The translations under genes and the position numbers were made by a program. A stretch of DNA of 13,414 nt, from positions 1 to 13,414 of the forward strand of contig FR902208.1 in the NCBI GenBank assembly GCA_000438415.1. The letters are read 5' to 3'. This DNA comes from Clostridium sp. CAG:628. Its GTDB lineage: Bacteria > Bacillota_I > Bacilli_A > RF39 > UBA660. The first letter of the stretch is position 1; every line of letters starts with the position of its first letter. The notes beneath the pieces are model-generated. The model worked only from the letters and a program-made list of their open reading frames with translations. It did no database searches and had not been told where the DNA came from. This document shows, in pieces, positions 1-5,984 of the stretch.

Positions 1-20
1 TTTTTTTGTATACAAAAAAA
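1..20. repeat. Perfect 20-base palindrome at the left edge
   Basis: Seven T, GTATAC, then seven A form a perfect inverted repeat with no spacer. It lies beyond the terminator of the operon that ends at 91, so it is not part of that gene. As RNA on either strand it would end in a U- or A-rich arm. It could be part of a terminator for a neighbouring gene outside the window, or a protein-binding site. Its role is unknown. Confidence 0.5.
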
Positions 21-23
21 TAG

Positions 24-67
24 TAATTATGGTCGAAATACATACATAATCAACCATAATTATGGTC
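24..67. repeat. 11-base direct repeat pair, second copy inside a 14-base palindrome
   Basis: TAATTATGGTC occurs at 24-34 and again at 57-67, 33 bases apart. The second copy forms the right half of a perfect palindrome, ACCATAATTATGGT, at 53-66. The pair sits just past the terminator of the 690/211-residue operon. Possible readings are an operator, a recombination or attachment remnant, or part of a neighbouring gene's control region. Nothing in the window distinguishes these. Confidence 0.5.
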
Positions 68-68
68 A

Positions 69-89
69 TAAAAAAACGGATCAAATCCG
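69..89 (-). terminator. Rho-independent terminator of the 690/211-residue operon
   Basis: Read on the minus strand, CGGAT-TTG-ATCCG (77-89) forms a 5-bp GC-containing stem with a 3-base loop. It is followed directly by seven T (complement of the A run 70-76). The stem begins one base after the stop codon at 91-93, so transcription of the two-gene operon should end here. Confidence 0.75.
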
Positions 90-90
90 C

Positions 91-726
91 TTAATTATTA
101 TTCTTAATATTATATAAAATATCCATAACTTCATTATAAACTTCGTTTCCATTTTCGGCAGTACCACTGCTTTGAAAATGTTTTACAAAATCATCTATCT
201 CACTTAATACTAAATCGATGTTTTCTTTGTTAATTTTATCCTCAATTATTTTTAAACTTGTATTTCTATATCCTCTAATGGCCACACCAGCTAAAGACTT
301 ATAATAAGATTTTTCTGGTAAATTTGATTTTAAATAAAACTTCATTGCCAATTCATCAGTTACAGGTCTAGGATTTATTAATACTATTTTATTACTTCTA
401 AATACTCCATGAGGTGCTGATTTGCTTGGACAATCAATCACTTCTGCATCTTCAGGAATTATTACATCATAAATTGTATCACCACGGACTAACCATCTTA
501 ATATTTTATCTTCAGTTGAAAAATTAAAACCTCCCATTTGTTCTGGATCATATGTATTTGGATTCCAAGTATCAGCAATATTTACTTTATCAATCTTGTA
601 TTCAAAATTTACTTCTTTATTTCCAAACATAACTTTTATAAACTTTGGTTTATTATATAATTCATTTATTATTAAACTGGTTTTATAATTTTTCAAAAGA
701 TTACTATGTTCTTTATTTGTTATCAT
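91..726 (-). CDS. Uncharacterised 211-residue protein, second gene of a coupled pair
   Basis: I do not recognise this protein with confidence. It is soluble, with no signal peptide or membrane segment. A conserved-looking core begins near residue 65 (GGFNFSTEDKILRWL), continues through GDTIYDVIIPEDAEVID (about 82-98) and GVFRSNKIVLINPRPVTDELA (about 107-127), and reaches LAGVAIRGY near residue 145. A GF-FST motif followed by two short beta strands is loosely reminiscent of small ADP-ribosyltransferase-like or DUF7666-like folds, but this is only a resemblance. Its ATG overlaps the TGA of the upstream 690-residue gene as ATGA, and an AGGAG lies about 10 bases upstream inside that gene. The two are therefore almost certainly translated together. 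A terminator follows immediately. Confidence 0.8.
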   Translation of the reverse strand: MITNKEHSNLLKNYKTSLIINELYNKPKFIKVMFGNKEVNFEYKIDKVNIADTWNPNTYDPEQMGGFNFSTEDKILRWLVRGDTIYDVIIPEDAEVIDCPSKSAPHGVFRSNKIVLINPRPVTDELAMKFYLKSNLPEKSYYKSLAGVAIRGYRNTSLKIIEDKINKENIDLVLSEIDDFVKHFQSSGTAENGNEVYNEVMDILYNIKNNN

Positions 727-2795
727 AATCTATTTTCTCCTGACCTTTTATCCACTTCACTAATTAAAGAATTGTCAATCATTTCAATTAAAGAATCACA
801 ATCAATACCTAATTCTTGCGAATGTTTTATAAAATTTTCACTTTGTTCTATCTTGTGTTTTTCATTTAGAATAGAATTTTTTAATGTTTCCATATTCATT
901 GTCTTTAATTGAATATCTTCAATTGCATTAATATCATTTATAATTTCAGCTAATAATTTGTTTATAATGACCTTTGAAAAATATTTTTCTCTCAAATAAT
1001 TATGTGGATATCTTAAACCCATTCTATTATTTTCAAAATCAACAACAATTCTTGTTAATAAAGCTGGCTTGTGTGTTTGATAAAATTCTTCAACCATTTT
1101 ATTAATCTTAAATAATTCAGATACAGCACATTTTTCTCTATTAATTTTTACAATAGGAATATCAAAATCTTGAGCAGCCTTTAATGATATTCCTTTTATT
1201 CTTTCTTGTTCACTTAGTAATTGTTTTGTTTCTTCATCTAATTCTTGATTATTAACATCATTATCAATCAATTCTTCAAACATTACAACATAATCTGGAT
1301 TTTTCTTATAATGTTCTCTAGTTGAAGATAAATCCCTTCTTTCAAACACCAGCTCATTATAATCACTTCGTGTGTTATCTATTAAAGAATTTGCACTCAT
1401 AAATTTTCCAAAGTGATCTTGAGAATTAATTTGTCTACTTGTAGGTGTAGAGTTTAAATCATTTGATCCTGACAATAACAACATCCCATCTTCAAAGTTT
1501 GAAAATCCTAAACAAATATTTCTAATGGTTGCAGTTGATAAATTGTTATTTGCAATTAAACTACAACAATTACCATGTGATCTAATTGAATTGCTATTCC
1601 AATATTGTGAATAATTTAATTGTGTTTCCATTTCAGGTTTATATGCTCCTACAGAAGTTAATATAACTTTAAAATCTGTTCCAGCATCAAATATTTTTAC
1701 GCCGTCTTGAATTTCATAATTATTACCATCACATTTAAATGTAGAACTAGTTAAGTGCCTTAAGAATATATCTCTCATTCCATTTTCAAATAATGATATT
1801 GTCATATAATCTAAACTAAATTCGCAATTATTAGAAATGTTATCATATATTGTAAATAATTTATTGACATCTGTTTCATTAACAACATTATAAATACTTC
1901 TGTACATAGAAATATAATTATTATCTTTATCAAATTCTATTCCATTTAAATTAAACTTTTCAAGTATTGATTTTGCATAATCTAGTTGAATACCAAAGCT
2001 TCTCATTAGTATTGTAGATTTAATATTATTTATATCATCGGGAGAATATCCACTTTGATTTTTAAAGTTATTCATTGATTCATTTACAAAATCAAGCAAT
2101 TCATTTTCAAAACCTCTAAGATCAGAAATACTATTAACATTAAAATCAAAATTATTATTTGAAAAGATAAATATCAATAAGTCTAAATCATGTTCCGTTA
2201 ATTGTTCATTTTGAAAAGCTAAAGATAAATTACTAAAACTTTGATTTTTCTTTCTAAACATTCCACCATTATAGTTTTGAAATGTCATTAAACTAGCTGT
2301 AACTGAGGTTCCTATTAAACCAAGAATTCTTGATATATAAGGAATTGCATTGCTAGTTTCTTTATCAATTTTTTCATACATTTTTGAGAATAGGTTTAAA
2401 CTATTATCATCTAAACTTAAAATCAATTGTTGAATTCTAATATCAGTTGTTATAAAATCCATATACTTATCCAAAAAAGAATATTTGTCATCTAACATAA
2501 GTGGATTCATTGTTTCATACCAGGCATTATTATTTGATTTTATTTTTTCAAACCTTTTAAATTGACTTTCTGATAAAGAAATTTTTTGTAATTCTTCCTT
2601 TACTAAATCATAATCCATCCATTCTTGTCCTAATATAACTTTAGTTAAAGGATCTGTTATATTATATTTAGAAATATATTGTTGCAAATTTTTAGCTTTT
2701 TTACATAATACTTGATAATATTCTTCATTATAATAATCATCATTATCATATATTTCATCATTAATTTTCTCAATTAAGTCATAGTCTATTCTCAT
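723..2795 (-). CDS. Large uncharacterised protein (690 residues), first gene of a coupled pair
   Basis: This is a long soluble protein without signal peptide or membrane spans, and I cannot name its function. Residues 1 to about 345 look mostly alpha-helical and acidic. Residues about 367-560 look like an alpha/beta domain: DFKVILTSVGAY (374-385), GNCCSLIANN (408-417), GFSNFEDGMLLLSGSNDLNS (430-449), SDYNELVFERR (477-487), NPDYVVMF (499-506) and DIPIVKINREKC (545-556). The C-terminus is helical again. The order CCSLI, then SGSNDL, then YNEL with two Cys resembles families of very large unknown proteins in gut Bacillota. It also vaguely recalls toxin-type ADP-ribosyltransferases, which often end in a strand with an NE motif; that is inference. 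It has its own extended -10 promoter and overlaps the 211-residue gene by ATGA. Confidence 0.85.
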   Translation of the reverse strand: MRIDYDLIEKINDEIYDNDDYYNEEYYQVLCKKAKNLQQYISKYNITDPLTKVILGQEWMDYDLVKEELQKISLSESQFKRFEKIKSNNNAWYETMNPLMLDDKYSFLDKYMDFITTDIRIQQLILSLDDNSLNLFSKMYEKIDKETSNAIPYISRILGLIGTSVTASLMTFQNYNGGMFRKKNQSFSNLSLAFQNEQLTEHDLDLLIFIFSNNNFDFNVNSISDLRGFENELLDFVNESMNNFKNQSGYSPDDINNIKSTILMRSFGIQLDYAKSILEKFNLNGIEFDKDNNYISMYRSIYNVVNETDVNKLFTIYDNISNNCEFSLDYMTISLFENGMRDIFLRHLTSSTFKCDGNNYEIQDGVKIFDAGTDFKVILTSVGAYKPEMETQLNYSQYWNSNSIRSHGNCCSLIANNNLSTATIRNICLGFSNFEDGMLLLSGSNDLNSTPTSRQINSQDHFGKFMSANSLIDNTRSDYNELVFERRDLSSTREHYKKNPDYVVMFEELIDNDVNNQELDEETKQLLSEQERIKGISLKAAQDFDIPIVKINREKCAVSELFKINKMVEEFYQTHKPALLTRIVVDFENNRMGLRYPHNYLREKYFSKVIINKLLAEIINDINAIEDIQLKTMNMETLKNSILNEKHKIEQSENFIKHSQELGIDCDSLIEMIDNSLISEVDKRSGENRL

Positions 2796-2817
2796 ATAAT
2801 CACAACCTTACATTATT

Positions 2818-2826
2818 ATTATACCA
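2818..2826 (-). promoter_or_regulatory. Extended -10 promoter of the 690/211-residue operon
   Basis: On the minus strand the sequence TGGTATAAT ends 22 bases before the ATG at 2795. It combines a perfect TATAAT (2818-2823) with the TGn extension. The hexamer 17 bases further upstream (2841-2846, TAGGAA) is a poor -35, so this would depend on the extended -10. The ribosome binding site, AAGG about 10 bases before the ATG, is weak. Confidence 0.6.
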
Positions 2827-2959
2827 TGTGTTTTTACTATTTCCTACATCAATTTTAAAATCCCACAAATGTGACATACTGGCCCATAAATTGTGAAATT
2901 AATTGAACAATTTAGCAAGAGCATAAGTGATTGATATCATCACATTAAATAAACCCTTA

Positions 2960-3349
2960 TTACATAAGACTTTTGTGAGATGCATAAATTAAATATCTAC
3001 CTAATCCAATATCATCACTTGGCAAATAATTATGAATAGTGAAGAATATTGTAGAAACCAGTGTTAGCTCGTTATACCAAGAACTCTTTTTGATTTCTTT
3101 AATCAAATTAATATATGGTGTTTTATCATCATAAACTAAATCGGGACATTCTGAATCATCAAAGTTTTCAGCTGCTTTATAATGGATTTTCTGTGATATA
3201 TAGTCTTGAAAGCTATCAGTATAATTTTGTCCAACAATTTTTTCTTGGCTATTTGTTTCTAGTTCAGACAATCTTTCATCTACAAATTTAATAATTTCAT
3301 CATCTAACTGTAATTCAAATATTCTTTTATTTATTTCTGCTTTTGTCAT
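2960..3349 (-). CDS. Hypothetical 129-residue protein, possibly truncated
   Basis: I do not recognise this small acidic soluble protein. Its N-terminal half is helical (MTKAEINKRIFELQLDDEI). The second half contains KIHYKAAENFDDSE and then STIFFTIHNYLPSDDIGLGR before an abrupt end in SHKSLM. The ATG has no good ribosome binding site of its own but overlaps the TGA of an upstream reading frame as ATGA (3346-3349), so it was probably translated by coupling. That upstream frame is itself a fragment, so expression today is doubtful. Just before its stop, a shift into the next frame would add about 27 residues (HLTKVLCNKGLFN onwards) ending near 2880, so a frameshift truncation is possible. Confidence 0.5.
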   Translation of the reverse strand: MTKAEINKRIFELQLDDEIIKFVDERLSELETNSQEKIVGQNYTDSFQDYISQKIHYKAAENFDDSECPDLVYDDKTPYINLIKEIKKSSWYNELTLVSTIFFTIHNYLPSDDIGLGRYLIYASHKSLM

Positions 3350-3498
3350 TTTATAACCATCTTTAATTTATCAACATTTTCTAAAAATTTATTTAATGAT
3401 TTATACCACTCAAACATACCAAGTTTTCTATTTTGATATCTAGTTAGTTCTTCTTCATTATAGTTTTTACTTATTTCTTTCCATCTATTACTACTCTC
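3346..3498 (-). pseudogene. Open frame fragment coupled to the 129-residue gene
   Basis: An uninterrupted minus-strand frame begins after a TAA at 3499-3501. It encodes a charged helical stretch (ESSNRWKEISKNYNEEEL, later MFEWYKSLNKFLENVDKL) and stops with TGA at 3346-3348, overlapping the next ATG by four bases. An ATG lies inside it but has no convincing ribosome binding site. It is best explained as the C-terminal remnant of a gene that lost its front by deletion. I cannot tell whether it belonged to the same gene as the histidine phosphatase remnant upstream, because the sequence does not look like a phosphatase C-terminus. Confidence 0.45.
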
Positions 3499-3532
3499 TT
3501 ATAACACTCTTCTATAGAAGTTATTATAATTA

Positions 3533-3686
3533 TTATTTTCCCTTTTTATTTAATTTATCTTTAGCAATTTGTTCTCCCTCAATTGAAAGAGAAGACTTTT
3601 CATTTTGCAATTGTAGATTGTCTTTATTAAAAGTGTTATTAACTTTCATTGGATTTGAATGCCTTATTAAATAGACTTGTATTCAT
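3533..3686 (-). pseudogene. Histidine phosphatase (phosphoglycerate mutase family) remnant
   Basis: The frame from 3682 down to 3536 reads IQVYLIRHSNPMKVNN, then DNLQLQNEKSSLSIEGEQIA, then stops with TAA at 3533-3535. VYLIRHS with a following LSxEGExxA is the hallmark N-terminus of the histidine phosphatase superfamily, where the His of RHx carries the phosphate. An ATG with a good AAGGAGA lies at 3684-3686 but in the wrong frame: a small indel right after it shifts into a 15-codon dead end. The remaining three quarters of the enzyme, including the second catalytic His, are absent. The gene is therefore broken at both its second codon and its middle. A sequencing error could explain the first lesion but not the second. 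Confidence 0.75.
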
Positions 3687-3698
3687 TTTTAATTAATT

Positions 3699-3716
3699 CT
3701 CCTTCTATATATTATA
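3699..3716 (-). promoter_or_regulatory. -10 element and ribosome binding site of the broken phosphatase gene
   Basis: On the minus strand a perfect TATAAT (3711-3716) is followed by AAGGAGA (3699-3705), which lies about 12 bases before the ATG at 3686. No convincing -35 is visible 16-18 bases upstream. The expression signals have outlived the reading frame. Confidence 0.45.
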
Positions 3717-3767
3717 AAACTTTTTTAATAATCGCATATTGCACATAAATTATACATATTTTATATA

Positions 3768-4331
3768 TTATTTTATACTAAGTTCTTTATTAATGGTTAG
3801 ATTTCCTATATTAATAAACTCTTTCATTACTTGATTAATACCTATTTCACTTTTATACCATTCTGTTTTACTTATATTTCTATTATCTACTACTCCATAA
3901 AAATCGCATTTATCAATAGGAAAATTATAGTTACTAGCATTCATAAACCATCTTCTAGCAACAAAATCTTTTGCTATTCTAAGTATTCTATTATAACTAT
4001 TTATATCTACTAATTTATCTATATTTTTTAATATTTCAGGATTACTAATATATTTATCAGATATAATCATTTTATTATTTATATTTTCTTTATTTAAATA
4101 TTCTATTAATATATTAGCACTACTTCTATTATTATTTGGTTGATGTCCTTCACATACTATAAACACTGTGTTATCATCTATAATGTTTTTATCTTTCATT
4201 ATTCTTATATCTTTAGATAATTGTTCTTCAACCCAATCAGCATTTATTATTAACAGATCATAATGAGATAATTCTTCTAAAGATTTACCAACAAAAATAA
4301 AATTTGTTATATCTTCAATTGTTTTTGTCAT
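3768..4331 (-). CDS. YdcF/DUF218-like soluble protein
   Basis: This 187-residue protein lacks a signal peptide. It resembles the YdcF branch of the DUF218 fold, a Rossmann-like family whose cellular reactions are mostly unknown. Support comes from a first hydrophobic strand with an Asn/Asp turn (LLIINADWVEEQL, residues 26-38) and a second strand with FIVCEGHQPN (57-66), where the family usually has a Gly-rich loop. Further support comes from FVARRWFMNAS (123-133), in the place of the family's H/RR motif, where an arginine pair follows the strand. The usual SGG and E motifs are not clear, so it may be a divergent member. The ATG is preceded by a perfect AAGGAGG at 4342-4348, ten bases upstream. 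Downstream lies the broken phosphatase gene, and upstream a NUDIX gene. Small nucleotide- and phosphate-processing genes of this kind often travel together. Confidence 0.65.
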   Translation of the reverse strand: MTKTIEDITNFIFVGKSLEELSHYDLLIINADWVEEQLSKDIRIMKDKNIIDDNTVFIVCEGHQPNNNRSSANILIEYLNKENINNKMIISDKYISNPEILKNIDKLVDINSYNRILRIAKDFVARRWFMNASNYNFPIDKCDFYGVVDNRNISKTEWYKSEIGINQVMKEFINIGNLTINKELSIK

Positions 4332-4404
4332 TATATGTATTCCTCCTTATAGCTATCATAATTTTTGAATCAATATTTACTTAAGCATCTATTATTAAAT
4401 TATA

Positions 4405-4866
4405 TTAAATTTCTTTTTCTACAATATGTTCTAATTTATTTGAATTAATTAGTTTTATTGTTGATTTTGGATAGAATTTGTAATTCTTTAAATTATCAAT
4501 ATCTATCCAATAAAAGTATTGATTATTATTATCTTTACAAACAAATCTATCATTGGAAATAACACCATCATAAATTCCTTTATAGCAAAAACAAAATTGT
4601 GTTATTTTCTTATCGTTTTTTGTTATAAAATTTTCCTGTATAGAGCAAAAATTAAAATCAATAGTATATCCTAATTCTTCTACAACTTCTCTTTTAATAG
4701 CACTTAAACTATCTTCATATAATTCAATTCTTCCACCTGGTAATAAAAAATAATCTCTACCATCTTCAATTTTAAATAATAAAATTTTATTTTTTTCTTT
4801 ATTTAAAATAATTGCTGAAACTCTAGCATTAAATTTGTAATTATCTCTTTCAAAATCAATGTTCAT
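4405..4866 (-). CDS. NUDIX hydrolase
   Basis: This is a complete 153-residue NUDIX-domain pyrophosphohydrolase. Enzymes of this family cleave nucleoside diphosphates linked to another group and need divalent metal. The Nudix box is intact at residues 45-67 and fits GX5EX7REUXEEXGU throughout: G45, E51, R59-E60, E63-E64 and G66, with Tyr at the last position. The stretch before it (ILLFKIEDGRDYFLLPGG) is the typical strand-loop lead-in, and the length is usual for a single-domain member. The substrate cannot be read from the sequence. The start is supported by AGGAGA nine bases upstream and a TGn-extended TATAAT at 4887-4895. No signal peptide is present, so it acts in the cytoplasm. Confidence 0.93.
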   Translation of the reverse strand: MNIDFERDNYKFNARVSAIILNKEKNKILLFKIEDGRDYFLLPGGRIELYEDSLSAIKREVVEELGYTIDFNFCSIQENFITKNDKKITQFCFCYKGIYDGVISNDRFVCKDNNNQYFYWIDIDNLKNYKFYPKSTIKLINSNKLEHIVEKEI

Positions 4867-4886
4867 AAATATCTTCTCCTAAAAAA

Positions 4887-4895
4887 ATTATATCA
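4887..4895 (-). promoter_or_regulatory. Extended -10 promoter of the NUDIX gene
   Basis: The minus strand reads TGATATAAT, a perfect TATAAT (4887-4892) with the TGn extension. It lies about 20 bases upstream of the ATG at 4866. A weak -35 (TTCAAT at 4911-4916, spacing 18) is the best available. Confidence 0.55.
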
Positions 4896-4978
4896 CATAT
4901 TTAGCTATTCATTGAAAAAACTATACACATTTTACAATTTTCATGGTATTTTATATATAGAGATTAGTTATTTACTAA

Positions 4979-5050
4979 TTTGCTCTGAGAGTTTCAAATA
5001 CCCTTTGGTATTGCTCCAGAAACAATAATCTTCGCACCGAAGCGATGTTA
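4979..5050 (-). ncRNA. Candidate truncated glycine-riboswitch-like element
   Basis: On the minus strand the order is CTGGAGCAA (complement of 5011-5019), a small hairpin AATACC/GGTATT (4997-5012), then TTGAAACTCTCAGAGCAAA (4979-4997). This matches the 3' half of a glycine riboswitch aptamer, whose conserved core runs GGAGCAA, hairpin, GAA-CTCTCAGG-AAA. The upstream GAGAG strand that should pair with CTCTC is missing, so the aptamer would not fold normally. A further stem (CTTCG/CGAAG, 5030-5042) lies in front. It sits upstream of a NUDIX gene, not a usual glycine-regulated target, and right after a short ORF. A decayed remnant left by a deletion fits best. Together with the ORF at 5060-5227 it fills the space between NUDIX and SanA. 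Confidence 0.35.
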
Positions 5051-5059
5051 ATGATTTAA

Positions 5060-5227
5060 TCAATTACTTGTTTTTCTTTTTCTAGTGTCAACAAGTCCCA
5101 TTTCTTCAACTCTTTTAACTATTTTAGGTGGATAGTCATAAATAATGTCTAATGGATTTTTACTACTTTGTACCATAAAATATGTATATAATACCAAACT
5201 AACTATAATTTCTAAAAAAAGAATCAT
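5060..5227 (-). CDS. Small single-span membrane protein, probably truncated
   Basis: A 55-residue ORF starts 7 bases after the SanA stop codon, with AGGTAGGA at about five bases before its ATG, so it should be translated from the SanA message. It has one N-terminal membrane segment (residues about 2-19) followed by SSKNPLDIIYDYPPKIVKRV and a Lys/Arg-rich tail ending KRKTSN. The NPLDIIYDYPP stretch looks like the start of a larger conserved Bacillota membrane protein; I recall such proteins only loosely. If so, this copy is cut off. The stop is followed by the riboswitch-like remnant, which supports a deletion junction. Alternatively it is a genuine small membrane protein that works with SanA. 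Confidence 0.6.
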   Translation of the reverse strand: MILFLEIIVSLVLYTYFMVQSSKNPLDIIYDYPPKIVKRVEEMGLVDTRKRKTSN

Positions 5228-5234
5228 TTACATC

Positions 5235-5903
5235 CTACCTTTCAAATGTATATTCATCATTAGTAACATTTCCATCTCCACTTACTAATACAGTTTCACC
5301 ACTATATTTAGATTTAACTTTAAGAAGACTTTTAACAAAATCTTTATCTCTTGCAAGTATTTCTCTTACCTCTCTTAAAGCTTGACCATTATAATGAATA
5401 TCTTCTGCACTTACTCCATATGCTTCTATTCCAAGACTTCTTGCTATAAAAATTGCCCTGTAAAGATGATATTTTTGCGTTACAATTACAACTTTTTTAA
5501 CACCAAATATTTCTTTTAATCTATATATACTATCATATGTTGATATTCCAGCATGGTCCATAAATACATCTGAAGAATTAATGTTGTTATTTATCGCATA
5601 CTTTTTCATAACATTTACTTCATCATGTTCTTCACTTACATGGTCTCCACTCATTAATAGTTTTCCACTTACATTATTTTTATAAAGTTCTATTCCTTTG
5701 TCTAATCTATCTTTTAACATAGGACTAGGTTCATCATCCCAAATGCCAGCACCTAGTATTAAAATGCAGTCAACATTTTTTAATTCACTATAATCGTTTT
5801 TAATATATTGTTTTGAAGTAAATATAACATCTATATCAATAATAAATACAAAACTAATTAACAAAAATATGGTTGCTATTAATAATTTAATTAACTTTTT
5901 CAT
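5235..5903 (-). CDS. SanA/YdcF-family (DUF218) membrane-anchored envelope protein
   Basis: This 222-residue protein closely follows the SanA (vancomycin high-temperature exclusion) pattern. One N-terminal membrane anchor (about residues 5-25) leads to a DUF218 domain facing outside. Motifs in order: LGAGIWDDEPSPMLKDRLDK (50-69), SGDH (85-88), HDEV (93-96), DHAGISTYDS (116-125), VTQKYHLYRAIFIAR (141-155) and REILAR (180-185). The tail is VSGDGNVT (207-214), as in full-length members. In Escherichia coli SanA affects envelope permeability to vancomycin; the enzymatic reaction is not known. The ATG has a poor ribosome binding site, and the predicted transcript start leaves a leader of only about eight bases. 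A 55-residue membrane ORF follows in the same message. The P-type ATPase ends 81 bases upstream, with no clear terminator between, so read-through is possible. Confidence 0.9.
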   Translation of the reverse strand: MKKLIKLLIATIFLLISFVFIIDIDVIFTSKQYIKNDYSELKNVDCILILGAGIWDDEPSPMLKDRLDKGIELYKNNVSGKLLMSGDHVSEEHDEVNVMKKYAINNNINSSDVFMDHAGISTYDSIYRLKEIFGVKKVVIVTQKYHLYRAIFIARSLGIEAYGVSAEDIHYNGQALREVREILARDKDFVKSLLKVKSKYSGETVLVSGDGNVTNDEYTFER

Positions 5904-5917
5904 AATATCACATTTAT

Positions 5918-5926
5918 ATTATAACA
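5918..5926 (-). promoter_or_regulatory. Extended -10 promoter of the SanA-like gene
   Basis: The minus strand reads TGTTATAAT, a perfect TATAAT (5918-5923) with the TGn extension. The expected start point is only about eight bases before the ATG at 5903. No -35 is recognisable. Confidence 0.5.
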
Positions 5927-5984
5927 TTTTTTAATAAGTTATATTTATAAATTTTAAGTTATGTGTAAAGAAAAAAGTTATGAA

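Noticed and set aside
4964..4980. ATTAGT/ACTAAT hairpin as a terminator
   Set aside because: The AT-only stem is not followed by a T tract on either strand.
5030..5042. CTTCG-CAC-CGAAG hairpin as a terminator for the SanA operon
   Set aside because: No T run follows on the minus strand; it is more likely part of the riboswitch-like remnant.
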